The notes under the pieces are model-generated. The model was not told the origin of the DNA and searched no databases. It saw nothing but the letters and a program-made list of their open reading frames with translations. From Oribacterium sp. KHPX15 (GTDB lineage: Bacteria; Bacillota; Clostridia; Lachnospirales; Lachnospiraceae), in NCBI RefSeq assembly GCF_900107835.1, contig NZ_FNRG01000012.1, positions 1 through 64,000 on the forward strand: a DNA stretch of 64,000 nt, given 5' to 3'. Position 1 is the stretch's first letter. Each line of letters opens with the position of its first letter. A program made the translations under genes and the position numbers. Of the stretch, positions 44,388-52,957 are shown piece by piece.

Positions 44388-46319
44388 TCAGACGATTCCA
44401 AGAAGAGTCTCCAGGGTTTCGTCAAAAGCAGTCATTATTTTTGCGGCAGCGTTGTATGAGGAAACATAGATCATCATGTTGGCTGCTTCTTCATCCAGGC
44501 TGACACCGGACAACTGATCCTTGGAGCTTGTAATGCTGTCAAGTACGACTTTGTTGGTGTCGAGAGCATCCTTATTGTTATACTGGTCATTGGCAAGCCT
44601 TGTGGAAAGACTGTTCATGTAGTTTGCAAAGGTTTTATCCGCAAGTTCTGAATGAGGCTGGGTAAAGGATCTCAGCATATTGAGGACAGTCTGGTTGGAG
44701 TCGGCACCCTTAAGACCTATTTTTGTATCGCCGTTTATCCACTTCTTACTGAGGGAAATATTTTCGGCGGTGATCTCATCGAACTTACCGGTCTGTGTGC
44801 TTCTGTTAACAAGCATAATGTAATCAGTTGCGCCGCCATCTATGGCAGATTCTGCGTCAGCCCTTGCCTGAGCTTCAGTCTGAGTGGGGTAATCCCAGGT
44901 ATTACCCATATAATTATATGTATTCATCTCATCAGCAAGAGTCTGTGCCAGATTGTCCAGCTTATCCATATAGTAGTCATAGCCATAATAGGTTCCCTGC
45001 TTTAAGCCGCTGGTGGCAGTGCCGTTTGGATCTGATTTGGCAAGCATATCTAGGCCTGCCTGAACAGAACCTCCCGAGAAGGTGACTTCACCGTTTCCGG
45101 GTGTTGTAGCACTGTTGGCGGTTCTTATGGTTTGGGCTGATACCTGAGTTCCTTTTTTATTTGTTGCTGCTGAAATAAAATCAAGCTGTACATCCAAAGG
45201 ACCGGTTCCCGATGTAGCAGGGTTTGTGCTGTTCCATTTGGTATAGGTAGGAGGGTCATTATCTGCTCCTGTCAGCTTTACTTTACCGTAGTTAAATCCA
45301 TTGGCATCATCATAAGTGCCGTTTACCAGGATTATACTTTCATTATTTACAGTACCGTCTGCATTGGTTGTGGTGTAATCAAGAGATATACGTAAATCCG
45401 ACGGCCAGTCAGATCTGCCGGCAATCTCACCGGTCTGGTTGTATATGTAGATTTTCTGACGTTCTGTTACTTTTGTTTCCGTTTCATAAACAGGATTGCC
45501 ATCGCCATCGACTAATGGATTACCATCTCCGTCAGTAGCCTGAATAGGATTACCATTGGAATCAGTAGCGGTCACGGTCTCATATACATTATAGGTCTCT
45601 GAAAAGCTTTCAACAGTTATGGGTATATAAGATGAGAGTTCATCAATCTTCAGGTTTCTCTCGTCCAGAAGCTCCAGAGCTTTACTTCCCATAAGCTGGT
45701 TATGTTTGATCTGTTTATTGAGATCACCTATTTCCCGAAGAAGGTCATTGATTTTCTCAACGGCACCACCCTCAGAGGTTCCTTCACCATAGAGCTTCTC
45801 AAATTCGTTATCTTCGGCTGTTTTTATCTTGTCTGCTGCAGAATTAAGGAGCACGCAGGTAGCGTTCAGGGTAGATTGCAGCTGGCCTTCATATATGGGA
45901 TCCTGAACCTTGGAAGTATCCTGCATGATAGTGAGAGCTTCCTGAACTTCGTCAAGAGATGCTCTGATTCCGTCCATATTGGACTCGTCCATAAAACTAC
46001 CCAGAGTATTCAGTGAGTATTCGGTTGTGTCGTTGTAGGCATATTTTGTATTCTGATCCCGGTACTGAATATCCAGGAACTGGTCACGAAGCTGAACTAC
46101 TTCGTCCATGGAAACACCGAAGCCAACGTTCACATCGTTTTCGTTCATGTAATAGGATGTGGGATTATTGTAGTTAAGGCTGGAGGTCTTTAATTGCTGC
46201 CTGGTATAGCCTTCTACGTTCATATTGGCGAGGTTCTGCGACGTTACATCAAGCTTTTTTGAGTTTGACTGCAGGGATGTGAGAGCAGTCTGGAAACCTC
46301 CGAATGTTGGGCGAACCAT
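44388..46319 (-). CDS. flgK: Hook-filament junction protein FlgK
   Basis: FlgK (HAP1) is the first junction protein. The 643 residues contain the rod/hook N-terminal motif (LDVTSQNLANMNVEGYTRQQL near 23-43), a long variable region, and the C-terminal VSLDEEAANMMIYVSSYNAAAKIMTAFDETLETLL in two runs. The variable region has three tandem Asp-x-x-Gly-Asn-Pro units near 255-283, like a short calcium- or phage-tail-type repeat. It is preceded by a sigma-28-type promoter with the closest match to the classical consensus. Confidence 0.94.
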   Translation of the reverse strand: MVRPTFGGFQTALTSLQSNSKKLDVTSQNLANMNVEGYTRQQLKTSSLNYNNPTSYYMNENDVNVGFGVSMDEVVQLRDQFLDIQYRDQNTKYAYNDTTEYSLNTLGSFMDESNMDGIRASLDEVQEALTIMQDTSKVQDPIYEGQLQSTLNATCVLLNSAADKIKTAEDNEFEKLYGEGTSEGGAVEKINDLLREIGDLNKQIKHNQLMGSKALELLDERNLKIDELSSYIPITVESFSETYNVYETVTATDSNGNPIQATDGDGNPLVDGDGNPVYETETKVTERQKIYIYNQTGEIAGRSDWPSDLRISLDYTTTNADGTVNNESIILVNGTYDDANGFNYGKVKLTGADNDPPTYTKWNSTNPATSGTGPLDVQLDFISAATNKKGTQVSAQTIRTANSATTPGNGEVTFSGGSVQAGLDMLAKSDPNGTATSGLKQGTYYGYDYYMDKLDNLAQTLADEMNTYNYMGNTWDYPTQTEAQARADAESAIDGGATDYIMLVNRSTQTGKFDEITAENISLSKKWINGDTKIGLKGADSNQTVLNMLRSFTQPHSELADKTFANYMNSLSTRLANDQYNNKDALDTNKVVLDSITSSKDQLSGVSLDEEAANMMIYVSSYNAAAKIMTAFDETLETLLGIV

Positions 46320-46376
46320 AAATTTACCTCCTGTCTATAGGCATGCTTTCGCATAATCATCTTATTTCTCTTATAT

Positions 46377-46403
46377 ATATCGTCGGTTTTTCAAAAAACA
46401 TTA
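46377..46403 (-). promoter_or_regulatory. Sigma-28-type promoter of flgK-flgL-fliW-csrA
   Basis: Read on the minus strand: TAATGTTT, 11 bases, then GACGATAT. The -35 part matches the classical FliA TAAAGTTT at 7 of 8 bases. It lies 58 bases upstream of flgK and downstream of a terminator that ends flgN. Confidence 0.65.
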
Positions 46404-46480
46404 GATATCAGGGGTAAAATTAGTATAAAGAAAGAATTTGAATGTTGTGGGCAGTAAAGAAAGAATCCGGACATAGAAGA

Positions 46481-46514
46481 AAGGCAGCTGCACACTTCCA
46501 TGTACAGCTGCCTT
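46481..46514 (-). terminator. Hairpin terminator after flgN
   Basis: A perfect 10-bp inverted repeat (AAGGCAGCTG / CAGCTGCCTT) with a 14-base loop is followed on the minus strand by TTCTTCT. It separates flgM-flgN from flgK. Confidence 0.6.
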
Positions 46515-46544
46515 ATGTCTCATTTATGATTTTAAAGGGTAAAA

Positions 46545-46982
46545 TCAAGCTAAAGTATCCTGAAATGCTTTTGGAATTTTATTGGTGGATATCGCAACAT
46601 TAACATCATTTAGTCTGATACGCATGATCCTTTCAGCAGACACCTGACTCTCTTTCAAGATTTCAAGAGCTTCCTTCAGATCATCAAATAAGGGACTTAA
46701 TACCGACTTTTCCTCTTCGGACACCCGGGACAGTATCTGGCTGGACCGAAGACCCTTCCAACCAAGCTTTTCGGCAAGCTGGACACGTTTTTTTTCGAGA
46801 CTTCGAAAACTGTAAAGATCGGGCTGGGCCTCTTTGACAAGGACATCAAGTTTTTTGGGGTCATCATGTGAGGCGGAAACGGTCATTTCCCGCTCCAGCC
46901 TGATGAGCTTTTTCACAACGGATACCTGTCCTGTAAGTACCTTTGTGAAATCGTTAAATGTTGCAGAGTCTGTCATACTCAC
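46545..46982 (-). CDS. flgN: FlgN-family export chaperone
   Basis: FlgN escorts FlgK and FlgL to the export gate. The 145-residue helical protein lies between flgM and flgK, the standard position. It has the FlgN pattern of an N-terminal helix with V-x-x-L-I-x-L-E-x-E followed by a long coiled coil (LVKEAQPDLYSFRSLEKKRVQLAEKLG in two runs). The fit is positional plus general helical character. Confidence 0.8.
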   Translation of the reverse strand: MSMTDSATFNDFTKVLTGQVSVVKKLIRLEREMTVSASHDDPKKLDVLVKEAQPDLYSFRSLEKKRVQLAEKLGWKGLRSSQILSRVSEEEKSVLSPLFDDLKEALEILKESQVSAERIMRIRLNDVNVAISTNKIPKAFQDTLA

Positions 46983-46997
46983 TCCTTAAAGGGTATA

Positions 46998-47312
46998 TCA
47001 TCCTCTGTATCCAAGCATACGTTCCGCAATTCTTGTTGAATCCACATTATATGTGCCGGACTGAACCTGTGCTTTGAGCTCCGCAACTCTGCTGGCGCTC
47101 ACGCCTGATTTCATAGAAGCGGCGGTTTTTGAAGCAAGCATCGATGCGAAGCTGTCATCGCTGACAGAATTTGTTGAGAAAGATGCCTTATCAAAACTGC
47201 TCACATAAGATGCGGATGATGCGGAAGAGGATTTTGTTTTTTTGTTTACATTCTTGTCTGTATTGGTATATCCAACCTTACCAAACAGAGTAGTACGTAA
47301 ATTGACGTCCAT
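46998..47312 (-). CDS. flgM: Anti-sigma-28 factor FlgM
   Basis: FlgM holds FliA inactive until it is exported through the finished hook. The 104 residues have a Ser/Lys-rich unstructured N-terminal half and the FlgM C-terminal signature RVAELKAQVQSGTYNVDSTRIAERML in two runs. ATG 47312 with GGAGG 6 bases upstream is preferred over the earlier in-frame ATG at 47339. It heads flgM-flgN and has its own sigma-28-type promoter, giving feedback. Confidence 0.9.
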   Translation of the reverse strand: MDVNLRTTLFGKVGYTNTDKNVNKKTKSSSASSASYVSSFDKASFSTNSVSDDSFASMLASKTAASMKSGVSASRVAELKAQVQSGTYNVDSTRIAERMLGYRG

Positions 47313-47367
47313 AAATTGCCTCCTTGCATAAACGCACAATTAAATCAATGAGTTCCTTCTGCTTATA

Positions 47368-47394
47368 ATATCGACAGTAGTTTCAAAATAATAA
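47368..47394 (-). promoter_or_regulatory. Sigma-28-type promoter of flgM-flgN
   Basis: Read on the minus strand: TTATTATT, 11 bases, then GTCGATAT, 56 bases upstream of the flgM start. It shares the TTAT-N15 spacing with the fliC, fliD and chemoreceptor promoters. Confidence 0.65.
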
Positions 47395-47572
47395 CTTATA
47401 TTTAAAATTTTTTCATTAAAAAATTGTGCTTCTTGTTTTTATTTAAACATATTATCGTCCTTTGCTCAGACAATATAACATCAAGAATTGGATAACGCTA
47501 TAAAAATTTTAAATTGCACATGTTAAACGGCAAATTTTCCAAAAAATATAAGTGTATTTTTACATTTTTTTC
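47395..47572. other. AT-rich divergent intergenic region
   Basis: Gene-free stretch between the divergent flgM and 47665 promoters. Long A and T runs are present. I see no clear hairpin, gene or further promoter. Confidence 0.5.
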
Positions 47573-47600
47573 TAATAGTTCATAATCAAGAAGTCGATAT
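47573..47600 (+). promoter_or_regulatory. Probable sigma-28-type promoter of the 47665 operon
   Basis: TAATAGTT, 12 bases, then GTCGATAT, which also overlaps a TATAAT. The -10 part is the same as that of flgM; the spacer is one base longer than elsewhere. Confidence 0.5.
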
Positions 47601-47664
47601 AATACTATTAGGAAATTAACTATGCGATTTATGCGATCAAGATCGCTTAAAGGAGATAAATAAT

Positions 47665-49077
47665 ATGGCCAATATATTACAGGTACAGAATCCTACCATG
47701 GGTGGTCAGGGTATAGGCTCCCCCGGAGTGTATCCCCATACGCCGCAAACCCCTCAGATACAGTCGCCGGACAGGGTGATCCCTTCTCCCCCGGGGGAAA
47801 ACGGTGAACAGATAGGTCCTGAAGTAGGGGAAGGTACCATAAACTTTGAATCGAATTATACGAATTTTATTCAAAGGATGTATGAAGGCATGCAGCTCAC
47901 CATGGAAATGGAACAGCTTCTGTTTACGGACGGGGTTGCATTGCAGACCATGGGAGACACAGAGATTCAGGAAGTTCTGACCCAGCTTTTCACAGAGATG
48001 GAGACTACGGAGCCGGAAGAACTGATGACTCTTATAGAATCCCAGCAGCAGGCGCAGGTGAAATTTTCAGGAGAGCTCTTCGATGGATTACGGGATATCC
48101 TGAATGAAAAGATTTCACCCTCCTTCAGAGAAACGATTCTCGATTTTGTAAAAACCTATAACAATTATGCGTCGAGTGAGCATCTGCTCAATCAAATGGA
48201 GTCTCTCGGTAAAGACATTGAGAGTTTGCTCCTTCCTTCTTCAAGAGAGAGTTTTTCCAAACTGATGGAACAGTTGGACAAAAACGCAGCTCCCGGAGAT
48301 ATTGAAAAAAATACAGAGGTCATTAACAAAGAGATCATACCTTTTCTGTCAAAGTATGTCTCAAAAACCCATAACTATGGTGCTGTCAGGACCGCCAGTG
48401 TCCTGTTCTCACTTTATGCCGTAAAGTATGAGGCAGGAGACAAGAATGTGCTTCAGCAGCTGTTTACCAAGATGATCAAAAACGGTGACTTCCGAATGTT
48501 CTTTAAAGGAGATCCGGAGGAGGCCCTGCAAAAGGCTATGGAGAATCTGAGACCACAATCGGAGAAGGCCAAAAATTTGCCGGAGATGCTTACAAAGCTT
48601 ATACAGAAGGGGACAGAAGGAAGCGCGGGATCAGAAAGTGTGGAAAAATATTATAAGGTACTGAATCATCTTTTGATGAATGAGAGTGTCTATATGCCCC
48701 TTCTTCATTTGCTGGTTCCTTTCAGATATCAGGATAAAAATGTTATGTCGGAAATGTGGATAGATCCGGATGCTGAGAGAGACAGACCTGATGCTGCAAA
48801 AAAACAGAAGCTGTTTATTAAATTCAGTATTCAGAATGTCGGCAATTTTGAACTGATATCCATGGTGAATAACGGTAATGTCAATATGCAGATATTTGTC
48901 CCGCCGACACTTACGGAACCTCAGGAAAACATTTCCAGGAGTATCCAGGACATTATCACAAAAAACGGTCTCAGGGTAAGCACCATGGAACTTGGGGTAC
49001 TCACAAGAAGTCACAGGGTGGATGAAGTATTTCCTGAGATAAAGGAAAAGGAGAAAGGTATAAATGTCGCCGTCTGA
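47665..49077 (+). CDS. FliK-like / YlqG-like protein
   Basis: This 470-residue protein has a Pro/Gly/Gln-rich start (1-55) without a signal peptide, a mostly helical middle with many Gln and Glu, and a C-terminal beta domain near 355-450 (KKQKLFIKFSIQNVGNFELISMV and NGLRVSTMELGVL). That domain resembles the substrate-switch domain of FliK-type proteins. It is followed by an FlhB C-terminal homologue, as in the Bacillus ylqG-ylqH pair, which supports the reading. Function is not known; a second hook-length or secretion-switch pair is possible. The ribosome binding site AAAGGAG is clear. Confidence 0.6.
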   Translation: MANILQVQNPTMGGQGIGSPGVYPHTPQTPQIQSPDRVIPSPPGENGEQIGPEVGEGTINFESNYTNFIQRMYEGMQLTMEMEQLLFTDGVALQTMGDTEIQEVLTQLFTEMETTEPEELMTLIESQQQAQVKFSGELFDGLRDILNEKISPSFRETILDFVKTYNNYASSEHLLNQMESLGKDIESLLLPSSRESFSKLMEQLDKNAAPGDIEKNTEVINKEIIPFLSKYVSKTHNYGAVRTASVLFSLYAVKYEAGDKNVLQQLFTKMIKNGDFRMFFKGDPEEALQKAMENLRPQSEKAKNLPEMLTKLIQKGTEGSAGSESVEKYYKVLNHLLMNESVYMPLLHLLVPFRYQDKNVMSEMWIDPDAERDRPDAAKKQKLFIKFSIQNVGNFELISMVNNGNVNMQIFVPPTLTEPQENISRSIQDIITKNGLRVSTMELGVLTRSHRVDEVFPEIKEKEKGINVAV

Positions 49078-49405
49078 ACCTATCAGAAAGAAAAAGGCAG
49101 CAGCCTTAAAATATGATCCCGATAAAAACGGAGCACCGGTGATAGTTGCTTCCGGAATGGGATATACAGCAGAAAAGATCACTGAAACGGCCATGAAGGC
49201 GGGAGTGCCTGTGTATGAGGATGATTCTCTTGCTTCACTCCTTACGCAATTAAAGCTTGGAGCCGAGATTCCTCCGGAGCTTTTCAGTGCAGTTGTAGAA
49301 ATATATGTTTATTTCCTGAGATTCGCTGAAAGAGAAAACAACAAGGTAGCTGAGCCGGAACCGCCTAAGGAAGTAATGGGAGATGAAGATATCATTCAGT
49401 CGTAA
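49064..49405 (+). CDS. FlhB C-terminal domain homologue (YlqH/FlhX type)
   Basis: The 113 residues copy only the part of FlhB after its self-cleavage site: AAALKYDPDKNGAPVIVASG here against VAVALKYDPEKHGAPYVIAKG in FlhB at 27312, then the matching LGAEIPPELFSAVVEIYVY segment. No Asn-Pro-Thr-His and no membrane helix are present. Such free FlhB-C proteins can stand in for the cleaved fragment in some bacteria. It overlaps the preceding gene by 14 bases, with AAAGGAG inside that gene. Confidence 0.82.
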   Translation: MSPSEPIRKKKAAALKYDPDKNGAPVIVASGMGYTAEKITETAMKAGVPVYEDDSLASLLTQLKLGAEIPPELFSAVVEIYVYFLRFAERENNKVAEPEPPKEVMGDEDIIQS

Positions 49406-50816
49406 AAAAATGAATAAGGAAACAGGAGAAAAGGCAAAAGCAAACAGGAGCTTCTTACGGAAACTTTTGCCGGTGCTTCTGATACTCATTTGCCTTACCG
49501 GAATAGCTTCCTTTGCCGCCACACAGCCCATCAATACTGTGTCTGTCAAGGTTAAGTCAAAGCTTGAAGCAGGCAGGATGATCCCTGAAGAAATCAAAGT
49601 TGAGAAAACCTCTGTGGATGATAATGAGATCGCCGTATCAACCGGCGGCAATAAGTATTCTATTACAGAAGCGGAGTGGACAAGTGGGGCAGATACGAGA
49701 GCCAAGAGCGGAGAGACCCCTACCATGAGAATCACCCTTCAGGTTTCGGATATATCGAAAAACTATTTTCTTAGCAGCTACAGAAGTTCCAACGTATCCA
49801 TAACCGGCGGTACCTTCGTGAACGCCACAAAAAGTAAGGATGATCTCATTATCACTCTTAAGATTGATCCCATAAAGGGAGATTATGATTCTCCGACGGA
49901 TGTATTCTGGAATGATAATAAGCTGGGTGAGATAAGATGGACAAGGCCGGATAACACTTCCGGGACTTACGAACTTAAGCTTTTGAGAGATAAAAAGAAT
50001 GTTACCACCGTCACAAGTTCGGGGCTTCTCTATAATTTTTATCCTTATATGACTCAGGAAGGTAAATATCAGGTAGAGATGAGAACCATAGTTACCGACA
50101 GCAAGGAAAAGAAGTATACCGGTAACAGTGAATGGGTGAGTTCTACAGAACTGGTAATCACAGACAGAGATGTGTCTGACGGAACAGGCCGGGGAGGAAG
50201 CGGCGGACAGGCAAAACCTTTATATCAGTTTGGATGGTATAAAGATAACGGATTCTGGTACTACAGATATGTTTCGGATAACACACTTCAGGGAGCCGGC
50301 TGGGCATACATAGATAATGACTGGTATCTCTTTAATCAGTATGGACAGATGCAGACCGGCTGGCAGGAAGTTAACGGAAGAACCTATTTCCTGTTGAAAA
50401 ACGGTGCCATGTATACAGGCTGGATGAAAAACGGTTCGGACTGGTATTATCTGATCCCCAGAGATGAGCTGAAAACCGGTGAGGTTTACGGTCAGACAGC
50501 CAATAACGGCTGGCGTATCATCAACGGCCAATACTATTATTTCAAGAGTAATGGTGCCATGTATACAGGCTGGCTTTATGAAAACGGAAAATACTATTTC
50601 CTGAACGATATTGATAATTCACTTCTGGGAGTTATGTTCACAGGATGGATTCACAGAAACGGCAAGACCTACTATTGTGACTCTGACGGAACTATGGTTG
50701 AGGGATGGCACAGTGTGAACGGAAACTATTATTACTTCTACCCCGGAAGCGGACAGATGGCTACCAATGCTTACATTGGTGAGTATTATGTTAACAATGA
50801 CGGAATCATGCAGTAA
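49383..50816 (+). CDS. Membrane-anchored cell-wall-repeat protein A
   Basis: The 477-residue protein begins with a basic segment and one hydrophobic helix at about 24-44 (signal anchor or signal peptide). A beta-rich domain of about 100 residues follows (about 50-165, with RITLQVSDISKNYFLSSYR and VSITGGTFVN), then a fibronectin-like domain (LRDKKNVTTVTSSGLLYNFYPYM in parts). A Gly/Ser linker leads to about eight choline-binding-type repeats from 279 to the end (G-W-x-x-x-N-G-x-W-Y-Y-x-x-x-x-G-x-M). It shares its N-terminal build with the next gene. It starts inside the FlhB-like gene, so translation is probably coupled; ATG 49410 is an alternative start. Inferred role: outer-face protein bound to the cell wall in the flagellar regulon. 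Confidence 0.75.
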   Translation: MKISFSRKKMNKETGEKAKANRSFLRKLLPVLLILICLTGIASFAATQPINTVSVKVKSKLEAGRMIPEEIKVEKTSVDDNEIAVSTGGNKYSITEAEWTSGADTRAKSGETPTMRITLQVSDISKNYFLSSYRSSNVSITGGTFVNATKSKDDLIITLKIDPIKGDYDSPTDVFWNDNKLGEIRWTRPDNTSGTYELKLLRDKKNVTTVTSSGLLYNFYPYMTQEGKYQVEMRTIVTDSKEKKYTGNSEWVSSTELVITDRDVSDGTGRGGSGGQAKPLYQFGWYKDNGFWYYRYVSDNTLQGAGWAYIDNDWYLFNQYGQMQTGWQEVNGRTYFLLKNGAMYTGWMKNGSDWYYLIPRDELKTGEVYGQTANNGWRIINGQYYYFKSNGAMYTGWLYENGKYYFLNDIDNSLLGVMFTGWIHRNGKTYYCDSDGTMVEGWHSVNGNYYYFYPGSGQMATNAYIGEYYVNNDGIMQ

Positions 50817-50828
50817 GAGAGGCACGAC

Positions 50829-52022
50829 ATGAAGGATCCATACAACAGAAACAGACCTTCATACAGAGACCGTATAAGGGAACAAAGGCAGGAGGAGCTG
50901 GAAAGGCTTGAAAAGGATGCGAAAAGATCCAATAAAGCTGCAAAGCTTTTCATGCTTCTGCTTATTGTGGCATGGTTTTTGCTTACTCATACAAAAACAG
51001 CCAAAGCAGATGGCAGTATCATCGATAAGATCAAAGTGGATATAGAACAAAATTATGGAGATCCCGGTGAGATTCTGGCTCCTACCATTACCACAAGCAC
51101 AAGTAATATTGATATAGGAGAGATTGATTACTCAAAGGATATCGAAAAGTGGAAACCGGGAAACAAGGTTGTTATCACTATAGATTTTCATGCGGATGAG
51201 GGTTACTACTTCGCGAAAAACTGGAACAGATCGACGGTGACTTTAAAGGGAGCCGAGTTTAACCATTGCGGAAGAGTAGATGACGGAGATACTCTGAGAT
51301 TAAAGGTATACTATATGCCTTGTACCGTTCTCGACTGTACCACATCCGCAGGATGGGACTACAATTTCAAGAAGGCTGTGTGGAAAGAAGTTGATTACGC
51401 ACCGGGGTACGAGGTTACCCTTTATGAAAATGACACCTCTGTTCTGACAAAAAAGGTAAGGGGCACAACACTGGATCTCTCTGAAAAGATACCTGAGTAT
51501 ACAAAGGATACTTACTATTATGAAGTAAAAGCCATACCCATGACATCGGATGAGAAAAAGTATCTTAAGGAGGGAGAGGCGGTTACTTCGGAAGAGGATG
51601 TTGTAAATTCCCGCACAGGAACAAAGGGTGTTACGCCTATAGGGTACAATACAACAACGAATGAAGGAACTGCGAATATATATAATGGTGCCCAGGGAAG
51701 CACCACCGGCTGGTACTATCCGGGAGGGGCCTGGTTTTACTATGATGACTATGGAAGAGCAGCCACCGGATGGAAGTATATAGGAGACAGCTGGTATTAC
51801 TTTGACAATAAGGGCCAGATGATGACTGGATTCCTGGTGGACGGTGACGGAAGTACTTATTTTCTGGATCCTACCTACGGAAGGATGCACACCGGCTGGG
51901 TGTTTATAAACGGCTTCTGGTACTATTTCAACAGCAGCGGAAGGATGCAGACCGGATATCTTTATGACGGAGGCAAGGTTTACTATCTTGATGATTTTGG
52001 CCGGATGATGGCACAGCAATGA
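50829..52022 (+). CDS. Membrane-anchored cell-wall-repeat protein B
   Basis: This 397-residue paralogue of the preceding protein has a long charged cytoplasmic start (1-35), one hydrophobic helix at about 39-55, and the same beta-rich domain (VVITIDFHADEGYYFAKNWN, STVTLKGAEF). A fibronectin-like domain (WDYNFKKAVWKEVDYAPGYEVTLYEN in parts) and about five choline-binding-type repeats follow from about 290 to the end. Lack of a clear cleavage site suggests a membrane anchor. A pair like this in a sigma-28 operon is unusual. Confidence 0.75.
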   Translation: MKDPYNRNRPSYRDRIREQRQEELERLEKDAKRSNKAAKLFMLLLIVAWFLLTHTKTAKADGSIIDKIKVDIEQNYGDPGEILAPTITTSTSNIDIGEIDYSKDIEKWKPGNKVVITIDFHADEGYYFAKNWNRSTVTLKGAEFNHCGRVDDGDTLRLKVYYMPCTVLDCTTSAGWDYNFKKAVWKEVDYAPGYEVTLYENDTSVLTKKVRGTTLDLSEKIPEYTKDTYYYEVKAIPMTSDEKKYLKEGEAVTSEEDVVNSRTGTKGVTPIGYNTTTNEGTANIYNGAQGSTTGWYYPGGAWFYYDDYGRAATGWKYIGDSWYYFDNKGQMMTGFLVDGDGSTYFLDPTYGRMHTGWVFINGFWYYFNSSGRMQTGYLYDGGKVYYLDDFGRMMAQQ

Positions 52023-52061
52023 TTAAATTTACAGTGTACTTAATAAAGGGGGATGTGTTAT

Positions 52062-52916
52062 ATGCCACTTATGGAGTCTATCTCAGAGATCAATAAAACC
52101 GGAAAGGGAAGACCTGAGGGAACCACCATTCTTTCGAAGGATACAAAAACCTTCAAGAATGTTCTGAATGGTGTAAAGGCTGCGGGAACAGCTGAGAAAA
52201 CAGCCGAGAAAACAACCGCTAAAACGGTTTCCGGAACGGCCGGTAATCTTGACTCGATTTTCAAGAAAGCCGCCAGTACTTACGGGGTTTCTGAGAAGCT
52301 GTTAAAATCGGTTGCAAAAACCGAATCGGATTTTCAGGTAACTGCAGTATCCAAAGCAGGCGCAATGGGGATAATGCAGCTTATGCCGGCAACTGCTAAG
52401 GAACTGGGAGTCAGCGATCCCTTTGATCCGGAGCAGAATATCATGGGTGGTGCCAAACTTCTGGCAGCCAACATTAAGGAATTCGGCGGTGATCTGAAAC
52501 TTGCTTTAGCAGCCTATAATGCAGGTTCCGGAGCTGTGAGAAAATATGACGGGGTTCCTCCATATGAAGAAACCCAGAATTATGTTAAAAAGATAATGGC
52601 AGATCTGCAAAGTGATGCTGCCATAGACATCAATTCTGTACTTGGAACTGTCTCGGAGGCAGGATCTGGTTTCATAGGTGAAGGCAGCAGCGTTGATGAA
52701 CTGAAATCCCTGATATCAACTCTTGGATTCGGTTCTTCACAAAACAGCGGAATGATGGGAATAAACACCATATTCTCCGGCCTTCTTAACAAAGAAATTG
52801 ATGAAACGGGCACGGTAGATAAAGAGATGTTTGCGAATTTCATTGAGATACTGAGGCTTCAGATGCTCATGAATACTACGAACAGTATCGGCGACATGGA
52901 TTTTGATGATGACTGA
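52062..52916 (+). CDS. Lytic transglycosylase (SLT domain), probably flagellar
   Basis: This enzyme cleaves peptidoglycan glycan strands. In 284 residues, an SLT domain at about 63-175 shows the catalytic Glu88 in AKTESDF, then GAMGIMQLMPATAKELGV and LALAAYNAGSGAVRKYDGVPP. There is no signal peptide, so export through the flagellar apparatus, as for FlgJ-type muramidases, is likely. The N-terminal 60 residues are Thr/Lys-rich and could serve that export. ATG 52062 with AAAGGGGG 9 bases upstream is preferred over ATG 52053. No other flgJ-like gene is visible. Confidence 0.85.
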   Translation: MPLMESISEINKTGKGRPEGTTILSKDTKTFKNVLNGVKAAGTAEKTAEKTTAKTVSGTAGNLDSIFKKAASTYGVSEKLLKSVAKTESDFQVTAVSKAGAMGIMQLMPATAKELGVSDPFDPEQNIMGGAKLLAANIKEFGGDLKLALAAYNAGSGAVRKYDGVPPYEETQNYVKKIMADLQSDAAIDINSVLGTVSEAGSGFIGEGSSVDELKSLISTLGFGSSQNSGMMGINTIFSGLLNKEIDETGTVDKEMFANFIEILRLQMLMNTTNSIGDMDFDDD

Positions 52917-52957
52917 TACTATAGAATAATTAGAACCGTAATGATAAGAGGTAACAG

